From positions 1 through 17,944 of the forward strand of contig DATLFQ010000010.1 in assembly GCA_035540915.1 (NCBI GenBank): DNA of 17,944 nucleotides, read 5' to 3'. The position numbers and the translations under genes were made by a program. Source of the DNA: DATLFQ01 sp035540915. Its GTDB lineage: Bacteria > Actinomycetota > Acidimicrobiia > Acidimicrobiales > GCA-2861595. This document shows, one piece after another, positions 1 to 6,904 of this stretch. The notes beneath the pieces are model-generated. The model ran no database searches. It was not told where the DNA came from and saw only the letters and a program-made list of their open reading frames with translations. Within the stretch, counting starts at the first letter, position 1, and each line of letters begins with the position of its first letter.

Positions 1-290
1 GAGGCGCCCGATGCTCCCGACCTTCCTGCACACCAAGCTGGCCGCTGCCGCCCTCGCCGGCGGGCTGGCCCTGACGGGCGGCGCCGCAGCCGCCGCCGCC
101 GGCGCCCTTCCCGACCCCGCCCAGGACTTCGTGGCCGATGCCGCCGCCAAGGCCGGCCACGAAGTCCTGGGCGGGGTCGGGAAGGGCGCCGGCGGCGGCG
201 GCTGCGGCGCCGCCCGTCAGGGCCAGCCCGCCGGCGAGGGCGGCAGCGGCCAGCTTGGTGTGCAGGAAGGTCGGGAGCATCGGGCGCCTC
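1..290. repeat. Perfect 137-bp inverted repeat with 16-nt loop (probable fold-back at contig end)
   Basis: Bases 1-137 are the exact reverse complement of 154-290; the unpaired loop is 138-153. I compared the arms base by base and found no mismatch. The repeat begins at the first base of the window, and both arms encode the same peptide start (MLPTFLHTKLAAAALAGG) on opposite strands. A mismatch-free arm that starts exactly at the sequence end is typical of a fold-back chimera or assembly turn-around. A real palindromic duplication cannot be excluded. Apparent reading frames inside it should not be treated as separate genes. Confidence 0.95.
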
Positions 291-457
291 CGGGCGTGGT
301 CGAGGGTGCGGATGGGGGCGGCCTGGCCGGCCTGCGCGGTCAGGTAGCGCAGGAGCGCCGGATGCAGGGTGCGGTAGAGCCGGGCGACCGCCTCCGGCGA
401 GCCGGCGCGGGCCGCCTCGACCACCGCGCCGAACTGCTCGCCCAGGACCGGCGTCAC
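138..457 (-). pseudogene. ECF sigma factor N-terminus fused in frame to a secreted/anchored-protein-like segment; broken by the fold-back
   Basis: A GTG start at 457 follows a good ribosome binding site (GAGGAGG, about 6 nt upstream). The first ~38 residues (FGAVVEAARAGSPEAVARLY, then LHPALLRYLTAQ) look like the beginning of region 2 of an ECF sigma factor. Instead of the rest of sigma regions 2 and 4, the frame runs into RTLDHARRRPMLPTFL, a hydrophobic Ala/Gly segment and GALPDPAQDFVA. I associate the latter with small actinobacterial proteins encoded next to sigma genes. The simplest reading is that a deletion fused the start of a sigma gene to the following gene. The frame then enters the inverted-repeat loop at 153-138 and becomes antisense of itself, so the natural C-terminus is not visible. 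It lies 94 nt downstream of the TetR gene on the same strand. Unlikely to be a working sigma factor. Confidence 0.5.
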
Positions 458-551
458 GGTCCCCTCCTCGGCAGGACCGGCCCCGCGTTGAGCCTTGCCG
501 TGCCCTACCCAGGCAGGCCCCGCCGGGCAGAGCCGATCCCGGCCACCATGG

Positions 552-1127
552 CTATTCCTCGGGGAGGACCTGGGCGACGAGGGCCGGGACCTGCACCGGG
601 TCGAGAGGCTCGTGGAGGAGCAGGCGACGGACGATGATGGGTCCGACGAGGCACTCGGCCAGCAGCTCGAGGTCGGGCGCAGCCGCGAACTCGCCGGCCG
701 CCACGCCCTCGGCCAGCAGGTCGACCAGCATCTGGCGCCGCTCGGCGGCGATGCGGCGCTGGACGGCCAGCACCTCGGGGTCCCGCTCGGCGGCGTCGAT
801 CACCGCCGGGAGGCAGTTCGACCAGGTGGACGAGGCCAGCTGGGCCGCCATCTGCTGCAGCAGCCCCACCACGCGCTCGCGGGCCGAGCCCTCGGCGGGC
901 GGGGCCAGCGGGGCCTTCAGGGTCCTGATGGCGTCCTCGACCAGCTCGGGCTTGCCGTTCCAGTGCCGGTACACCGTGCTCTTGCCGACGCCGGCCCGGG
1001 CCGCGACCGCCTCGATGGTCATCCCCCCGTAGCCGACCTCGCCCAGCAGGTCGAGCGCGGCGGACAGGATGACCCGGCAGGAGCGCTCGACCCGCGGGTC
1101 GACGTCGGCGGGAGGGAGACCCGCCAC
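552..1127 (-). CDS. TetR/AcrR family transcriptional regulator
   Basis: A 191-aa one-component repressor. The N-terminal helix-turn-helix reads ILSAALDLLGEVGYGGMTIE then AVAARAGVGKSTVYRHW (residues ~17-54), the classic TetR DNA-binding domain. The rest is a helical ligand-binding domain of the TetR_C_11/16 kind. The GTG start at 1127 is chosen because it lies one base after the stop codon of the upstream exporter (TGA 1131-1129), implying translational coupling. A longer open frame exists, but it only overlaps the exporter and reads as low-complexity shadow. TetR repressors next to DHA2 exporters usually repress that exporter and are relieved by its substrate. Here the repressor is the distal gene of the cassette, so autoregulation through the operator near 2753-2801 is likely (inference). 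Confidence 0.9.
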   Translation of the reverse strand: MAGLPPADVDPRVERSCRVILSAALDLLGEVGYGGMTIEAVAARAGVGKSTVYRHWNGKPELVEDAIRTLKAPLAPPAEGSARERVVGLLQQMAAQLASSTWSNCLPAVIDAAERDPEVLAVQRRIAAERRQMLVDLLAEGVAAGEFAAAPDLELLAECLVGPIIVRRLLLHEPLDPVQVPALVAQVLPEE

Positions 1128-1128
1128 G

Positions 1129-2730
1129 TCAGGCGACCAGCTCCGGAGCCGGCACCGTCTCGGCGGCGATGGCGCGGCGGGCCGCCTCCTGCTCGGCCCG
1201 CCGGCCGAACACGGCCAGGACGACCAGCGCGGCGACCAGCGCCATTCCGGCGGCCACGCCGCTGGTGACGTTGAAGGCGTCGGTGAACGCAAGGCCGGCC
1301 CTTCTGGCCAGCTCCGGTCCGGCCGGGACCGACTCGGCCAGCACCGACGCGGCCCCCACCGACTCCTGGGCCGCCTCGGCCACCGGCGGCGGCAGCGACA
1401 GGCCGCCCAGGTCGACGGCCGAGCGGTACATGGCGCTGCTCACGCTGCCCAGCACCGCGATCCCGAGCGCGCCGCCGACCTCCCTGGTGGTGTCGTTGAT
1501 GGCCGACCCGACGCCGGCCTTGGCCATGGGGACGGCGCTCATCACGCTGCCGGTGGCCGGCGCCGCGGTGAGGCTCATGCCGGCGCCGAGCAGCACCATG
1601 GCCAGCGCCAGCACGACGTAGGGCGTGGACGACCCGATCAGCGCCAGGACGGCGAACCCGGCGGAGATCAGGGCGAACCCGCTGGCCATCACCGGCCCGG
1701 TGCCCATCCTCTCCGCCAGGGCGGCGCTGCGGGGGGCGATCGCCACCAGCATCAGGGCCAGCGGCAGCGTGGCCAGGCCGGCGCTCAGCGGCGAGTAGGC
1801 CCGCACGAACTGCAGGTACAGGCTGAACAGGAAGAACAACCCGAACATCACGAAGAAGGCGGCGGTGATCACGCCGCTGCCGACGCTGAGGCGGCGGTCC
1901 CGGAACAACCCCAGCGGCAGCATGGGATGGGCGGCTCGCTTCTCCCACAGCACGAACGCCGCCAGGCCGGTCACAGCGAGCGCGTAGCCCAGCAGCACCA
2001 GCCCATCGGTCCACCCGCGCTCGGGGCCCTCGATGATGGCGAACACCAACGCGCCCAGGCCGACCAGCGACAGCACGGCGCCGACCGGGTCCAGCGGCGT
2101 CGCCTCCGGGTCCCGGGAGGTGGGCGAGAACAGCCAGACGGCGGCCAGCGTGGCCAGCACGACCGGCACGTTCACCAGCAGGGCGGCTCCCCACCAGAAC
2201 CCCTCCAGCACGGCGCCGGCCACGATCGGCCCCAGCGCCCCGCCGGCCCCGGCGAACCCGGCCCACATGGCGATGGCCTTGCGGCGCTCCTCGGGCGGGA
2301 AGATCGTGGTGATCAACGACAGGGTGGCCGGCATCACGAACGCGGCGCCCACGCCGGTGATGACCCGGCCGACGATGACCTGCGAGGCGTCGGTCGCCAC
2401 GCCCGCGAAGACCGAGCCGACCGCGAAGATCACCAGGCCGAGCAGGAGCGCCCGCTTGCGGCCGAAGCGGTCGCCCAGCGCACCGGCCGGCAGCAGCAGG
2501 GCGGCGAAGACCAGCGCATAGGAGTCGATGATCCACTGCAGCTCGCTGGACGAGGCCTGCAGCTCACGCTGCATGCTGGGCAGGGCGACGTTCAGCCCCG
2601 ACACCGACATCACCACCATGACCAGCGAGAGGCACATGACCCCGAGGAGGAACCAGCGCCTCCCGTGGACCGCGGGGTCCTCGTGGAGCGGTCGTTCCGC
2701 CGGGAGCTGGTCGGGCGCGTCGAAGGCCAT
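1129..2730 (-). CDS. MFS transporter, DHA2 family (EmrB/QacA-type drug:H+ antiporter, 14 TM)
   Basis: A 533-aa polytopic membrane protein. After a short cytoplasmic N-terminus, TM1 begins near residue 27 (WFLLGVMCLSLVMVVMSVSG). It is followed by LNVALPSMQREL and LQWIIDSYALVFAALLLPAG, a signature of the 14-TM DHA2 branch. The loop 2-3 motif GDRFGRKRALLLG (motif A) and motif C-like ITGVGAAFVMPATLSLI are intact. Length fits EmrB/QacA/LfrA relatives (about 500-550). The ATG at 2730 has an AAAGGA ribosome binding site about 7 nt upstream. The TetR gene starts 1 nt after its stop, so the two form one operon. Predicted function is proton-driven efflux of hydrophobic or cationic compounds; the substrate cannot be told from sequence. 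Confidence 0.93.
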   Translation of the reverse strand: MAFDAPDQLPAERPLHEDPAVHGRRWFLLGVMCLSLVMVVMSVSGLNVALPSMQRELQASSSELQWIIDSYALVFAALLLPAGALGDRFGRKRALLLGLVIFAVGSVFAGVATDASQVIVGRVITGVGAAFVMPATLSLITTIFPPEERRKAIAMWAGFAGAGGALGPIVAGAVLEGFWWGAALLVNVPVVLATLAAVWLFSPTSRDPEATPLDPVGAVLSLVGLGALVFAIIEGPERGWTDGLVLLGYALAVTGLAAFVLWEKRAAHPMLPLGLFRDRRLSVGSGVITAAFFVMFGLFFLFSLYLQFVRAYSPLSAGLATLPLALMLVAIAPRSAALAERMGTGPVMASGFALISAGFAVLALIGSSTPYVVLALAMVLLGAGMSLTAAPATGSVMSAVPMAKAGVGSAINDTTREVGGALGIAVLGSVSSAMYRSAVDLGGLSLPPPVAEAAQESVGAASVLAESVPAGPELARRAGLAFTDAFNVTSGVAAGMALVAALVVLAVFGRRAEQEAARRAIAAETVPAPELVA

Positions 2731-2752
2731 CGGGCGTCCTTTCCGAGACGGA

Positions 2753-2801
2753 GGCGTTTCGCTACAGGCCTAACACGTCTCGCTGCGAAACGCCAGCGTT
2801 T
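2753..2801. promoter_or_regulatory. Candidate TetR operator: three GCGTTT half-sites, two as a palindrome
   Basis: The region upstream of the exporter start contains the 10-bp inverted pair GGCGTTTCGC (2753-2762) and GCGAAACGCC (2785-2794), separated by 22 nt. A tighter palindrome, AAACGC-CA-GCGTTT (2788-2801), shares the middle half-site. These AT-containing palindromes stand out in a very GC-rich background. They sit 23-71 bp upstream of the exporter start codon, where a TetR dimer would block its promoter. Assignment to the linked TetR protein is inference from position and symmetry. No clear -35/-10 pair could be chosen with confidence. Confidence 0.55.
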
Positions 2802-2813
2802 TGTTAGAGGCGC

Positions 2814-4160
2814 TCAGCCGGCGACGGCCGACGCGGTGCGGTCGAGCCGCCGCGTGAAGGTCTCCTGGCTGTTGGTGACGGGGGTCCCGTTGCGGGTGTC
2901 GCTCCACACGAAGTGGGCGGTGGTGGCGGCGCTGGCCACTTCCGGCGTGTAGGACTCGCCGACCTCGTTCCGGTAGCCGATCCTCCGGTCGATGGGTTGG
3001 TCGTTGACCTTCTCAGCCTCGGCGAACTCGGTCCCGCCGTCGCTGGACCAGGTGGCGTAGACGTCGTCGGACTCGTTGGGCCCCCGCCGGTAGTACACGA
3101 CGTCGATGCGGCCGTCGGGCGCCACCGACATGGCCGGGTTGTACGAGCGCCCGCTGCCCTCACTGAGCCGGACGACCCGCTCCCACGTCCGGCCCTGGTC
3201 CTTGGACCGCCGGAAGAAGACGCGCGACGGCCCATCCCGGGTGTCGGTGAACACCATGTAGACCCAGCCCCGGCTGGGGTCGACCCGGATGACGGCCGTC
3301 TCGTAACGGCCGCCCAGGTTGTTCTGCTTGTCGACCACGCCGGAATCGAAGGTCCGGCCGTCGTCGCCCGAGCGGGCCACCAGGACCTCGGCGGTGCGGT
3401 CGCCGTAACGGCGGAGGAACGTCATGTAGACGGAGCCGTCGGCGGCCAGGACCGGCCGGGACGGGCTGTTGCCGCCGGGGTCCGGCGTCATCAGCACCGG
3501 CGCCCCGAAGGTGTCGCCGCCGTCGTCGGACCGCAGGAACCAGCCCTCCTCGCAGCGGCCGTCGCCGCAGCCCCACACCGAGACCAGCAGGCGGTCGGGC
3601 CCGCCGCCGGTCGAGGGGGCGACGCTCAGGGCCGGCCGCACGTAGGCCCTGGTGCGGTCCTGGCCGGGCAGGATCTCCCGGGCCGGCGAAAAGGTGCGGC
3701 CGCCGTCGGTCGACGACACCAGCAGCACGCTCTCCCCGGGCTGCTCCTGGCCGGGGGGCACCACCCGGGCCGTGGACAGCACGGCGTAGACGTTGCCGCC
3801 ACTGCCCATCGCCGCGTTGCCAACGGCCAGGAACCCGTTCGAGTTCATCTCGCACCGGGTGAACTCGGGCGGGATGGTGAAGTCCCCGTCCTCCCAGGTG
3901 AGCCCGCCGTCGAAGGTGACGTGCCACGAGCACCGATTGCCGATCAGGTTGGCGTCGACCACCACCTGGTGGCGGACGTCGGCCGGGTCGACCACGATCG
4001 ACGGCGCCTCGTAGCCCCGGACGGGGCGCGGGTCGGCGTTGGCCCGGCACGGCACGCCCGCGCACAACTCACCGGAGTCGGCCACCGGCTCGTCGCCGTC
4101 GCCCACCTCCGAGGAGAGGCGCACGGCTGCGGCCGCCATCAGCAGGCCGCCGCCGATCAT
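2814..4160 (-). CDS. Exported BNR/Asp-box beta-propeller protein (sialidase-superfamily fold)
   Basis: At least 448 aa. It contains six Asp-box-like motifs at intervals: TFDGGLTW (82-89), SSTDGGRTF (149-157), SDDGGDTF (211-218), SGDDGRTF (264-271), SKDQGRTW (319-326) and a degenerate SSDGGTEF (372-379). These mark the sialidase/BNR propeller fold. Cysteine pairs (CAGVPC, CSW/CEMN, CGDGRC) suit an extracytoplasmic protein. I see no convincing full sialidase active site (arginine triad), so 'exo-alpha-sialidase' would over-annotate it. Start is uncertain. The first ATG (4160) falls within a hydrophobic segment, and the frame stays open upstream through a strongly basic stretch (KKRPPASVWSRRQRRRG) resembling the n-region of a signal anchor, but no ATG, GTG or TTG is there. 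The 3' end lies 83 nt upstream of the exporter. Confidence 0.75.
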   Translation of the reverse strand: MIGGGLLMAAAAVRLSSEVGDGDEPVADSGELCAGVPCRANADPRPVRGYEAPSIVVDPADVRHQVVVDANLIGNRCSWHVTFDGGLTWEDGDFTIPPEFTRCEMNSNGFLAVGNAAMGSGGNVYAVLSTARVVPPGQEQPGESVLLVSSTDGGRTFSPAREILPGQDRTRAYVRPALSVAPSTGGGPDRLLVSVWGCGDGRCEEGWFLRSDDGGDTFGAPVLMTPDPGGNSPSRPVLAADGSVYMTFLRRYGDRTAEVLVARSGDDGRTFDSGVVDKQNNLGGRYETAVIRVDPSRGWVYMVFTDTRDGPSRVFFRRSKDQGRTWERVVRLSEGSGRSYNPAMSVAPDGRIDVVYYRRGPNESDDVYATWSSDGGTEFAEAEKVNDQPIDRRIGYRNEVGESYTPEVASAATTAHFVWSDTRNGTPVTNSQETFTRRLDRTASAVAG

Positions 4161-4240
4161 CAGCAGGGCCGGGCCCCGAGGTCCCCGGCGCCGTTGCCGG
4201 CGGCTCCAGACGGAGGCCGGCGGTCGCTTCTTCAGGCCGA

Positions 4241-4822
4241 TCAGTCGTGCCTGACCGGCGCGGCGGTGGGCTTCGCCTGGCGGCCCTGGCGGACCACGGT
4301 GGCGGCGCCGGCGCCGAACAGCGTCAGCCCGGCGGCGCCCAGCACCAGGGTGAGGGCGACCACGCCCCCGGAGTCCGACGAGGTCGGCGTGGCGGGCGGC
4401 ACGGGAGCGGCCGAGGGGGCGGCCGGGGCCTGCCCGTCGGGGCCGAGGACCTGGAACGAGTAGCGGGCCGGGGTGCCGTACACCGCCTCACCCTTGGCGT
4501 CCTGCTGCGTGGCGACCAGCGTGTGGTAGCCGGCATCGGCCTGCGGGACGGTGAAGGTGGCGGTCACGTTGCCGGCTGCGTCGGGTGTGGCCCGGGCCAC
4601 CTCGGCGCCGGTGGCACCGCCCCAGTGGAACACCACCGGGCTGGCGCCGGCCGCCGTCGAGAACGACGCGCCGGTGACGGCGACGGCCGTGCCCACGGGG
4701 GCGGCGGCGGCCTGCGCGTCGATGGTGGCGAGGGCGGTGCAGCCGAAGGCTGCGGCACCCGACACCGTCGCGGCGGCAGCGGCGACCATCCCAGCGACCA
4801 TCGTCCGGTTCAGGAGCCTCAT
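4241..4822 (-). CDS. Secreted IPT/TIG-like domain protein with C-terminal membrane anchor
   Basis: A 193-aa protein. It has an N-terminal signal peptide (residues 1-~27, MRLLNRTMVAGMVAAAAATV...), then a Cys (C28) and a single Ig-like/IPT-type domain (~35-125; VGTAVAVTGASF, VVFHWGG, DAAGNVTATFTVPQADAGYH). A Pro/Ala-rich linker (~130-150) leads to one TM helix (~152-175) and a short basic tail. Similar small proteins with the pattern C-x-x-x-A-x-(I/L) followed by VTVTG and 'G.YH' are familiar from actinobacteria, function unknown. The ATG at 4822 has GGAGGTGG about 8 nt upstream. The stop lies just upstream of the propeller gene, so the two may be co-transcribed. There is no LPXTG motif; anchoring would be by the TM helix. 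Confidence 0.75.
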   Translation of the reverse strand: MRLLNRTMVAGMVAAAAATVSGAAAFGCTALATIDAQAAAAPVGTAVAVTGASFSTAAGASPVVFHWGGATGAEVARATPDAAGNVTATFTVPQADAGYHTLVATQQDAKGEAVYGTPARYSFQVLGPDGQAPAAPSAAPVPPATPTSSDSGGVVALTLVLGAAGLTLFGAGAATVVRQGRQAKPTAAPVRHD

Positions 4823-4867
4823 CTGCGATCCACCTCCGCGCGGGCCCCGGGCGAGATCCACGCCGCC

Positions 4868-4896
4868 ATTGTGCCCGCCGATCCGCATAGAAGCAA
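4868..4896 (-). promoter_or_regulatory. Sigma70-like promoter for the IPT-like gene
   Basis: On the minus strand, TTGCTT (4896-4891), a 17-nt spacer and CACAAT (4873-4868) lie about 45 nt upstream of the ATG at 4822. The elements keep the TTG and the A.AAT core of the consensus in a GC-rich background. This suggests transcription starts inside the 122-nt gap after ftsH rather than only by read-through. Confidence 0.5.
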
Positions 4897-4944
4897 GCCG
4901 CACATAGGCGAGCGGTCGTGCGCAAATGATGTGCCGCCGGGCGC

Positions 4945-6888
4945 TCAGGACCCGATGGGCGCCGACCGGTGGAGCGCCGGCACCAGGAGCGCGTCGAGGG
5001 CCTCGCCCTCCAGCGTCTCCGCCTCCATGAGGGCCACCGCGATGGCGTCGAGGGTGGCCCGGCGCTCGTCGAGGATGGCCGCGGCCCGGCTCGCCGCGTC
5101 GGCCAGCACCTGCTGCACCTCGGCGTCCAGCGCGGCCATCACCCGCTCGGAGGTCCAGGCCCGCGAGCCGTCCACACCCACGGCGCCGGCGCCCCGGGCC
5201 GTGAACGCTCCCAGCGCGCTGCTCATACCCAGTTCCGCCACCATGCGCCGGGCCAGGACGCCGGCCCGCTCGAGGTCGTCGGCCGCGCCGCTGGAGTGCT
5301 CGCCGGTGGCGGCCCGCTCCGCCGCCCATCCCCCGAGCAGCGCGGTGATGCGGTTGAACAGCTGCGTCCGGGTGACCGCCAGTCGGTCGCCGTCCGGCGC
5401 GTACCACGTGCTCCCGAGGCTGTAGCCCCGGGCGACGATCGACAGCTTGCCCACGGGGTCGCTCCCGGGCAGGGCGGTGGAGACCACGGCGTGACCGGCC
5501 TCGTGGTAGGCGATGCGCCGGCGGTCCTCGGGCGAGATGATGCGCGACCGCCGCTCGGGCCCGGCCACCACCCGCTCGATGGCCTCCGACAGCTGCGCCT
5601 GGCCGATGGCCGTGGCCCCGGCCCGGGCCGCCAGCAGCGCAGCCTCGTTGACCACGTTGGCCAGGTCGGCACCGGAGAAGCCGGCCGTCCGCCTGGCGAT
5701 GGCGGCCAGCTCGACGCCGGGAGCCAGGGGCTTGCCCCGGGCGTGGACCTCCAGAACACCCTCGCGCCCGCGCACGTCGGGAGGGTCGACGGTGATCCGG
5801 CGGTCGAACCGCCCCGGCCGCAGGAGGGCGGCGTCGAGGACGTCGGGCCGGTTCGTGGCGGCCACCACCACGACGCCCGCCCCGGCCTCGAAGCCGTCCA
5901 TCTCCACGAGCAACTGGTTGAGGGTGGCCTCGCGCTCGTCCTGGCCGCCGATGGCCACGCGGCCCCGGGCCCGGCCGACGGCGTCCAGCTCGTCGATGAA
6001 GACGATGGCGGGGGCGGCCGCCTTGGCCGTGGCGAACAGGTCCCGGATGCGGGCCGCGCCCACGCCGACGAAGATCTCGACGAAGTCGGCGCCCGACATC
6101 GGGAAGAACGGGACCTCGCACTCGCCGGCCAGGGCCCGGGCCAGCAGCGTCTTGCCGCAGCCGGGCGGCCCCATCAGCAGGATGCCCTTGGGGACAGCGG
6201 CCCCCATGGCCAGGTACCGATCGGGCGCCAGGAGGTAGTCGCGCACCTCGGCCAGCTCCTCGATCGGCTCCTTCATCCCGGCCACCTCGGCGAAGGTGGT
6301 CCGGCTCTCGTCGGCGCCCCGCTGGCGGGCGTTGGACCGCCCGAAGGCGGCGGCGCCCTCGCCGCTGCGGCCGCCGAACACCAGGTACAGGATGAACAGC
6401 CCGTTGATGAGGATCAGCGACGGGAGGATGACGTTGACCGGCGCGATGAGGTTCTGCAGCCGCTGCTGCTCGACCCGGACCGGCACGCCGGCCCCGCGCA
6501 GTTCGGCGAAGAGCTGGGAGAACACGACGTCGATCTCCTCGGAGTAGGCCACCCAGTAGCGGCCGCGGTCGAAGGTGCCGACGATGCGGTTGTCCCCCAC
6601 CCGGACGGTGGCGTCCCGCACCACGCCCTCCCGCAGGGCGGCGGTGAACTCGTCGACGCCCAGCTGGCGGCCGGGCGTGTTCGGCTGGATGCGCCACACC
6701 ACCAGGGCGTAGAAGGCGATGAGGAGCGGGAGCGACAGCGAGCAGAACAGCAGGGCCCGGCGCCGCACCGGGGCCCGCTCGTCCCGCTCGGGGGGCCGCG
6801 AGGCCCGGTCTCGGCGCAGCCTCGATGCCACGCCGCCCGACACTACTGCCGGGCTCGTTCGGCGCCGGCTCGGTCGGCCGGCGGCCAC
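4945..6888 (-). CDS. ftsH: ATP-dependent zinc metalloprotease FtsH
   Basis: A 647-aa membrane-anchored AAA+ protease that degrades unneeded or misfolded membrane and soluble proteins. Visible in order: a basic N-terminus; TM1 (~44-66); a short extracytoplasmic domain (~67-150); TM2 (~151-172); Walker A GPPGCGKT (240-247); the pore loop around DFVEIFVGVGA (268-278); Walker B IVFIDELDAVG (295-305); second region of homology TNRPDVLDAALLRPGRFDRR (345-364); and the zinc site HEAGH (462-466), with a later acidic ligand in AADDLERA (~535-542). Length is normal. The GTG at 6888 lies 16 nt after the helicase stop; GTGs at 6843 or 6831 are possible alternatives and would trim the basic N-terminus. Organisation suggests co-transcription with the helicase. 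Confidence 0.95.
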   Translation of the reverse strand: MAAGRPSRRRTSPAVVSGGVASRLRRDRASRPPERDERAPVRRRALLFCSLSLPLLIAFYALVVWRIQPNTPGRQLGVDEFTAALREGVVRDATVRVGDNRIVGTFDRGRYWVAYSEEIDVVFSQLFAELRGAGVPVRVEQQRLQNLIAPVNVILPSLILINGLFILYLVFGGRSGEGAAAFGRSNARQRGADESRTTFAEVAGMKEPIEELAEVRDYLLAPDRYLAMGAAVPKGILLMGPPGCGKTLLARALAGECEVPFFPMSGADFVEIFVGVGAARIRDLFATAKAAAPAIVFIDELDAVGRARGRVAIGGQDEREATLNQLLVEMDGFEAGAGVVVVAATNRPDVLDAALLRPGRFDRRITVDPPDVRGREGVLEVHARGKPLAPGVELAAIARRTAGFSGADLANVVNEAALLAARAGATAIGQAQLSEAIERVVAGPERRSRIISPEDRRRIAYHEAGHAVVSTALPGSDPVGKLSIVARGYSLGSTWYAPDGDRLAVTRTQLFNRITALLGGWAAERAATGEHSSGAADDLERAGVLARRMVAELGMSSALGAFTARGAGAVGVDGSRAWTSERVMAALDAEVQQVLADAASRAAAILDERRATLDAIAVALMEAETLEGEALDALLVPALHRSAPIGS

Positions 6889-6904
6889 ATCGTCAGCGTG
6901 GCGG

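Noticed and set aside
11..637. Long plus-strand open frame at the left end
   Set aside because: It reads sense and then antisense of the same inverted repeat and then the antisense of the sigma-like fragment; composition is Gly/Arg-rich shadow.
1069..2952. Long plus-strand open frame antisense to the MFS gene
   Set aside because: The minus strand has clear TetR and MFS proteins; this frame is His/Gln/Arg low-complexity typical of antisense frames in GC-rich DNA.
2913..4463. Plus-strand open frame antisense to the propeller gene
   Set aside because: No domain is visible, and the minus strand carries Asp-boxes at regular spacing.
4241..6697. One very long minus-strand frame (818 codons)
   Set aside because: Only its last 193 residues, starting at the ATG 4822, look like a protein; the rest is an out-of-frame reading of ftsH.
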